Shown here: positions 59,505 to 64,000 of the stretch, one piece after another
Layout: the number at the start of each line of letters is the position of its first letter
Position numbering within the stretch: position 1 is the first letter of the stretch
Source: Anaerorhabdus sp036636695
GTDB taxonomy: Bacteria > Bacillota_I > Bacilli_A > Erysipelotrichales > Erysipelotrichaceae
DNA: 64,000 nt
Direction: 5' to 3' (one strand)
NCBI RefSeq assembly: GCF_036636695.1
Contig: NZ_JAVWNW010000002.1
Made by a program: the position numbers and the translations under genes
Notes under the pieces: model-generated
Seen by the model: only the letters and a program-made list of their open reading frames with translations
Told to the model about the DNA's origin: nothing
Databases searched by the model: none

Positions 59505-61123
59505 ATTGAAGGATTTCCTTGGTAAACTTCTACTCCACTTTTTGACTTGGATTTCACAGAATACATTGCAAGATCTGCTTTTTTGATGAGTCGAGATTTA
59601 TTTTCATCTTTATCATCGATGAAGGCTATACCAAGACTTGCAGAAATATAAATTGGTTTATCAAGTGCAACTGAAATATTGTTCACTTTCTCCAAAATAG
59701 CATTTGCAAGACTAAATACTTCTTCTTTAGACTCGTACTTACTTATAAATATCAAGAATTCATCTCCACCGAGACGTGAGATATAAACATTTTCTTTTAC
59801 TTCACTTCGTAGAACTTTTGCGACTGAAATTAACACATCATCACCATGATCATGTCCAAAACAATCATTTACATTTTTAAAACCATCTAAATCCAGCAAT
59901 ATACACGCTTGATTTTCTTGTGTATTGAACAAGTTATCCATAACACTATAAATTGCATTGCGGTTAGGGAGCAGAGTTAATATATCGGTTTTTGCGGATT
60001 CCTCAAGACGCTGATAACTTTGACTCAAATTATCAGTCATTTGGTTTACATTTTCGCATACTGATTTAAATTCATCTTTTCCTGAATAAACACAACGTTG
60101 AGAGAAATCACCAGATGCAATGTTTTTTATACGTTCACTAATGTATTGTAGTGGATTGATAATATGTTTAACTGCCATTAAACCAATGGAAAGTGAGACA
60201 ATGATGATAACGCAAGCAGTTGTAAATAAATAAAATAAGAGCTGACTACTTTTTGCATATATTTCAGTATAAGGAATTGCGGATACTACAACCCATCCAG
60301 TAGAAGGAATGGTATCGTAATAAGCGTGAATGGATCGATCATGTATTTTGTAGTCAAAGAAATCACTTTCACTAGTTAGTGTGTTATCTTTAATTTGATT
60401 AATTAATTTCAATAGATTATCAACTCTGTCTTCGTTTTTTGGAGCCAATTGAACACGATCATCGTAATAGTGTGATAATGTATTACCATTATAATCAAGT
60501 ACATAAAGATAACCAAGAGTTCCGATTTTTAGTTCCTTAATATAGTGATTAATATAATTGAGATTAATTTTTTGAATGAGAGCACCAACAACTTCGTTTT
60601 TCTTATTTGTGATTGGCGCAAACATTAGAATTTTTTTACCAGTTTTCTCTTGGATAATTTCGTAATAAACGTTTAATGTTTTTATAGAAGCATTGTAAGG
60701 TTCATAAGGATATATATCAGTGAGTAATTTATTTACAGTTTTTTCATTTGAAGAAGATAGTATTCTAGATGTTTTATCAACTAAGAAAGATTCTTCAACA
60801 TAGTCATTAGTTGTAACTGTTACATCGAGAATATCCTTTACTGATTGTTGTAATTCTTTCATTGTGGCTTCATCATTGTTATTATAAGAATCTAAGTAAA
60901 GTGCATTTATTTCTAATTGTGAGGCATATTCTAAAGTAGAGCTTTGTTCATAATAGAAATCTTCAAGATGTTTTGTTGCAGCTCTAGATTGATTTGATAG
61001 AATCATGTCGTAATTATTTAATGAAAAGTTTGTAATAAGAAAATAGGCAATAATCCCAATGATAAATATTGGGATAGTTGACATAAAAACAATAATTAAT
61101 GGTAGACGATATTTAACTTTCAT
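59501..61123 (-). CDS. Membrane diguanylate cyclase with Cache and HAMP domains
   Basis: 540 residues. Membrane segment 1 at about 7-30, outside dCache domain to about residue 280, segment 2 at about 288-310, HAMP (LQYISERIKNIASGDFSQR), then GGDEF at about 375-540 with the intact motif SRLGGDEFLIF. The upstream substrate strip LDLDGFKNVNDCFGHDHGDD is complete. It should make c-di-GMP from two GTP in response to an outside signal. No EAL domain. Ribosome site GAGAGG. Shares a terminator with the GGDEF-EAL gene. Confidence 0.93.
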   Translation of the reverse strand: MKVKYRLPLIIVFMSTIPIFIIGIIAYFLITNFSLNNYDMILSNQSRAATKHLEDFYYEQSSTLEYASQLEINALYLDSYNNNDEATMKELQQSVKDILDVTVTTNDYVEESFLVDKTSRILSSSNEKTVNKLLTDIYPYEPYNASIKTLNVYYEIIQEKTGKKILMFAPITNKKNEVVGALIQKINLNYINHYIKELKIGTLGYLYVLDYNGNTLSHYYDDRVQLAPKNEDRVDNLLKLINQIKDNTLTSESDFFDYKIHDRSIHAYYDTIPSTGWVVVSAIPYTEIYAKSSQLLFYLFTTACVIIIVSLSIGLMAVKHIINPLQYISERIKNIASGDFSQRCVYSGKDEFKSVCENVNQMTDNLSQSYQRLEESAKTDILTLLPNRNAIYSVMDNLFNTQENQACILLDLDGFKNVNDCFGHDHGDDVLISVAKVLRSEVKENVYISRLGGDEFLIFISKYESKEEVFSLANAILEKVNNISVALDKPIYISASLGIAFIDDKDENKSRLIKKADLAMYSVKSKSKSGVEVYQGNPSI

Positions 61124-61202
61124 AGAGTATTCCTCTCTTCGGTATAGGTTGGAAAAATACAGGTAACCTTATTATATCTCTTTTCTAAAATAATTGAAAA
61201 TC

Positions 61203-61240
61203 AAATACGTATTTAAAAACCAAGGTACTAATGATAAAAT
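61203..61240 (+). promoter_or_regulatory. Promoter and palindrome upstream of the Lrp gene
   Basis: AAATACGTATTT (61203-61214) is a perfect 12-bp palindrome in the -35 region; extended -10 TGATAAAAT is at 61232-61240. The palindrome may be the Lrp protein's own site. Confidence 0.55.
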
Positions 61241-61261
61241 AGTATAAAGAGAGGTATTAAT

Positions 61262-61750
61262 ATGGATGAATTAAGATTGTTACAAGTATTAGAAAACGAT
61301 CCACGCATTTCGATTACAGATTTAGCGGATATTCTCAATGAAACTGAAGAGTCAGTAGTAAGAACTAAGAGACGTTTGGAAGAAGAGAAAATAATCTGTG
61401 GTTATCATACAGTAATTAATTGGGATAAGACGAATCGTGATCATTGCATGGCTATTATTGAAGTTGGTGCACAACCAGAGAGAGAAAATGGTTATGACAA
61501 TGTTGCTGCAGAAATATCAAAATTTCCTGAAGTATCAAGTTTGTATTTGATGAGTGGTAAAAGTGAGTTCATGGTTGTTATCCAAGGGAAAACAATGCGT
61601 GAGGTTGCAGATTTTGTTGGGCAAAAATTAGCACCAATTGAAGGCGTTAAACACACAATTACATGTTTCGTTTTAAAACAATATAAGGTTGAGGGAGTTC
61701 TTGTAACAGAAGAAGAGAATGCTCCTGAAAGATTGATTGTTACACCATGA
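61262..61750 (+). CDS. Lrp/AsnC family regulator
   Basis: 162 residues. N-terminal helix-turn-helix (LRLLQVLENDPRISITDLAD with SVVRTKRRLEEEKII) and a C-terminal RAM/ligand domain (AIIEVGAQPE, SLYLMSGKSEFMVVIQG). Forms octamers in this family and often senses an amino acid. The stop overlaps the ATG of the aminotransferase by 4 bases, the pairing usual in many Firmicutes. Ribosome site AGAGAGG. Confidence 0.93.
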   Translation: MDELRLLQVLENDPRISITDLADILNETEESVVRTKRRLEEEKIICGYHTVINWDKTNRDHCMAIIEVGAQPERENGYDNVAAEISKFPEVSSLYLMSGKSEFMVVIQGKTMREVADFVGQKLAPIEGVKHTITCFVLKQYKVEGVLVTEEENAPERLIVTP

Positions 61751-62916
61751 GTGGAAAAAAATATCTAAACGAAATTATCCAACAAATACCACCTTCTGGA
61801 ATAAGAAAATATTTTGATTTAGCTAGTCAAATGGAAGGTGTTGTTTCTTTAGGAGTGGGGGAACCAGATTTTGAAACTCCTTGGCATATTCGTGAAGAAG
61901 CAATTTATGCAATTAAAAGTGGCAAAACATTTTACACAAGTAATGTTGGACTACCACAATTAAGAAAAGAAATATGTAATTATTATCGAAGACGTTTTAA
62001 TGTTAGTTATAAATGGGATAAAGAATGTATGGTTACAGTAGGTGGCTCAGAGGCAATCGATATAGTCATGCGTACAATTTTAAATCCAGGAGATGAAGTA
62101 ATTCTTCTTCAACCAGGATATGTTGCTTATGAACCATTGGTACGCTTAGCAGGTGGTGTTCCTGTAATCATTGAACTTAAAGAAGAAAATAAATTTAAGT
62201 TAACTGCTGAAGAATTACAATCAGCAATTTCTGATAAAACAAAAATGTTGTTTATTAATTTTCCAGGTAACCCTACGGGTGGTTCTATGTCACGTGAGGA
62301 TTATGAAAAAATCGTACCTATTATCAAGCAACATGATTTTGTAGTATTAACAGATGAAATATATGCTGAATTATCTTATGGAAATGAATTTTGTACAATT
62401 GCTTCATTTGAAGAAATTAAGGAACAAGTAATTATTATTAACGGATTTTCTAAAGCTTATTCTATGACAGGATGGCGTGTTGGATATTTGCTGGCAGATG
62501 AAGAAATTATTAAATCAATGAATAAAATACATCAATATTGTATTATGTGTCCATCTACTATAAGTCAATATGCTGCAGTCGAAGCTGCGGCTCATGGTGA
62601 TGCAGATTGTAAATTACATCATGATTCTTTTGAAGGTAGACGAAACTTCATTGTAAATGGATTGAATCGAATTGGGCTTAAATGTCATATGCCAGAAGGT
62701 GCATTCTATGTATTCCCAAGTATCAAATCAACGGGACTAACATCAGATGAATTTTGTGAGCAGTTACTTAATACAGAGAAAGTTGCGGTAGTACCTGGAA
62801 CTGCATTTGGTGGATGTGGAGAAGGATATATTCGTATTTCTTATGCTTACAGTATTGATGAAATTAAAGAAGCATTAACAAGAATTGAAAGATTTTTGAA
62901 TTCATTAAAGAAATAA
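61747..62916 (+). CDS. Class I/II aminotransferase (PatA/AspC-like)
   Basis: 389 residues, fold type I PLP enzyme. Substrate arm GVGEPDFETPWHIREEAI, aromatic and PLP contacts in VTVGGSEAIDIVMRT, NFPGNPTGGSM, VLTDEIYAELSY, and the PLP-binding Lys in NGFSKAYSMTGWRVGYL; Arg for the carboxylate in YIRISYAYS. It fits the aspartate/N-acetyldiaminopimelate-type transaminases. Coupled to the Lrp regulator by a 4-base overlap, so regulation by an amino acid is likely. Exact substrate not decided. Confidence 0.92.
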   Translation: MSGKKYLNEIIQQIPPSGIRKYFDLASQMEGVVSLGVGEPDFETPWHIREEAIYAIKSGKTFYTSNVGLPQLRKEICNYYRRRFNVSYKWDKECMVTVGGSEAIDIVMRTILNPGDEVILLQPGYVAYEPLVRLAGGVPVIIELKEENKFKLTAEELQSAISDKTKMLFINFPGNPTGGSMSREDYEKIVPIIKQHDFVVLTDEIYAELSYGNEFCTIASFEEIKEQVIIINGFSKAYSMTGWRVGYLLADEEIIKSMNKIHQYCIMCPSTISQYAAVEAAAHGDADCKLHHDSFEGRRNFIVNGLNRIGLKCHMPEGAFYVFPSIKSTGLTSDEFCEQLLNTEKVAVVPGTAFGGCGEGYIRISYAYSIDEIKEALTRIERFLNSLKK

Positions 62917-62926
62917 GAGTAACTAA

Positions 62927-62962
62927 AAAGAAGCGCATACATAGTATGCGTTTCTTTATTTC
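62927..62962. terminator. Bidirectional terminator
   Basis: 14-bp stem AAAGAAGCGCATAC / GTATGCGTTTCTTT (one G-U) with a 3-base loop, then ATTT. Ends the aminotransferase operon and the convergent lipoprotein gene. Confidence 0.9.
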
Positions 62963-62975
62963 TATTTAACTTGAA

Positions 62976-63392
62976 TTATTTGGTAATGATTACTGTTGTT
63001 TCTGTAATGTTTGGGGTCATAGTAAGTTCATTAGCATCGATAGTATTATTGACTACTTCTAGTTGCACTTGAACAGTACATTCTTTACCTACTTCACATA
63101 AACTTGCATCATAGAATGCTCGAATATCTAAAGCAGTCAATGTATTTACATCAATTGTATTGCTAGTGATTGTTACTTGTACTTGAGCGGTATCAGCATT
63201 ATATTTAACACCTGGTAGACCATCTTTTACAAATAAAGGAATTAATAATGTATTTCCTTCTGTAGTTATTTCTTTATCATCTGTTGCGGGTGTTTGAGTA
63301 GGTTGGGTAGGGGTTGCACTACATCCTACTAAGGTAAGTATCATTAGCATTGGTAAAAAACCTCTTAAAATAGATGTTATGTTCATTTTCAT
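62976..63392 (-). CDS. Hypothetical lipoprotein
   Basis: 138 residues. Signal MKMNITSILRG, hydrophobic LPMLMILTLVGC with lipobox LVGC (Cys24), then a Thr/Pro-rich linker (SATPTQPTQTPATDD) and a beta-rich domain of about 90 residues. The domain, with PLFVKDGLPGVKYNADTAQV and VQVQLEVVNNTIDANEL, faintly recalls YbbR-type repeats (short beta sandwich). Not assigned. Ribosome site AAAAGGAG. It follows the repeat protein by 45 bases on the same strand, so the two may be co-transcribed. Confidence 0.75.
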   Translation of the reverse strand: MKMNITSILRGFLPMLMILTLVGCSATPTQPTQTPATDDKEITTEGNTLLIPLFVKDGLPGVKYNADTAQVQVTITSNTIDVNTLTALDIRAFYDASLCEVGKECTVQVQLEVVNNTIDANELTMTPNITETTVIITK

Positions 63393-63437
63393 TTTTTTAT
63401 TTTCTCCTTTTAATATACGAATATGAATGAATTATTT

Positions 63438-64000
63438 TTAATCATCTAAACTATCTAAATCGATAAATGGCATCAGCGGTTTGATGGATTTTAATCCATT
63501 ATCATGAATAGATTTTTTCGCGATTTTGGCAAGAAAATCCTCTTCCAAAAAAGGAGCAAGCGATTCAAAATTTTTGAGCCCATTTTTTTTGTACTCATCT
63601 TCTGCAATCTCTTCCAAATCGTCTTCATCAATAAATGGAAGAATTGGTAAAATCCCAGATAATCCAGCTTGTTTATGAAGCATACCTGCGAATTTTTTTA
63701 AATCTTTTTCATCCAAGAAAGGATATAAATTTTTTACATCTTTTCCCATATCATGTAACTTTAAAACAAGTTTGCTGATCTCATCTTCATTGATAAAAGG
63801 AAGTAACTTATCAATAGATTCATTATTGTCAATCAATGCTAAAGCAATTTTATAAACATCATCTTCATTCATAAATGGTCCTAGTTTATGAATCGAATTA
63901 TATTCTTTATTTTGTAAAAGAATTAAAGCAAGTGTGTTTACTTTTCTTTCACTTAGAAAAGGAAGCATTTCCAATAAATCACTAAAATCAGTTGATGTAT
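63438..64000 (-). CDS. Tandem-repeat protein, 5' end cut by window
   Basis: The frame is open to the window edge (last full codon near 63998), so the N-terminus is missing; the TTG at 63974 is an internal codon. At least 186 residues. Seven copies of a 26-28 residue unit, each beginning with L-x-PF-(L/I/M)-x-E-(D/K)-(D/E) and followed by a helix: for example LGPFMNEDDVYKIALALI, LLPFINEDEISKLVLKL and LAPFLEEDFLAKIAKKS. Acidic, soluble and helical, like a small solenoid. Not a family I recognise; one candidate role is a protein-binding scaffold. Confidence 0.8.
   Translation of the reverse strand, partial: TSTDFSDLLEMLPFLSERKVNTLALILLQNKEYNSIHKLGPFMNEDDVYKIALALIDNNESIDKLLPFINEDEISKLVLKLHDMGKDVKNLYPFLDEKDLKKFAGMLHKQAGLSGILPILPFIDEDDLEEIAEDEYKKNGLKNFESLAPFLEEDFLAKIAKKSIHDNGLKSIKPLMPFIDLDSLDD

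Overview
The window is AT-rich DNA from a low-GC Gram-positive bacterium (Bacillota). UGA is a normal stop, because prfB is present with its programmed UGA frameshift, so this is not a mycoplasma-type code. The mix of genes (class II NrdJ with a PduO-type adenosyltransferase, ComFA/ComFC, FtsEX with an M23 activator, many PTS operons with GntR/UTRA regulators, c-di-GMP enzymes, a SecA without the C-terminal zinc tail) suggests an anaerobic gut-type Firmicute, possibly Erysipelotrichia. That taxonomic guess is an inference. No rRNA, tRNA, CRISPR array, insertion sequence or prophage was recognised.

Layout. 1-2.3 kb: end of an ABC exporter, then a thiol/electrophile-type MerR operon with a flavoprotein. 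2.5-3.8 kb: an EAL protein (reverse). 4-8.7 kb: a lactose/cellobiose-family PTS operon with DUF3284, two small unknown proteins, a MupG-type 6-phosphomuramidase and a GntR regulator, preceded by a promoter with cre-like and palindromic operator sites. 8.8-13.7 kb: MATE pump, Agr-type LytTR regulator and GHKL kinase, polysaccharide flippase. 13.7-15.2 kb: small unknowns around a lone serine recombinase. 15.3-18.3 kb (reverse): nrdJ and its cofactor-making partner. 18.4-24.6 kb: housekeeping genes ispD, comFA, comFC, secA, prfB. 24.8-25.7 kb: a TPR-like protein.

25.8-40.2 kb is the most distinctive part: two adjacent mannose-family PTS operons with three related GntR/UTRA regulators, two double-SIS proteins like the Salmonella GfrE/GfrF deglycases, a HAD phosphatase, a NanE-like epimerase, a membrane-anchored TPR-like protein, a cytosolic gamma-glutamyltransferase and a pair of half-size CHR (ChrA) transporters. 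Only the first operon encodes an EIIA, so the second probably borrows it. A reasonable reading is uptake and breakdown of sugar-amino acid (Amadori-like or gamma-glutamyl) conjugates. The substrate is not known.

40.2-44.3 kb (reverse): a GT51 transglycosylase, a metallophosphoesterase lipoprotein, a large unknown membrane protein and VanZ. 44.5-52.7 kb: YitT, then ftsE-ftsX-M23 activator and an S41 protease (a cell-division hydrolase module), a GNAT acetyltransferase and uvrB. 52.8-56.9 kb: a PASTA-domain protein without kinase, co-transcribed with a MacB/FtsX-type ABC transporter behind three hexamer repeats of CiaR-like spacing. 57.2-61.1 kb: two convergent membrane c-di-GMP enzymes. 61.2-62.9 kb: an Lrp regulator and its aminotransferase. 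63-64 kb (reverse): a lipoprotein and a tandem-repeat protein cut by the window edge.
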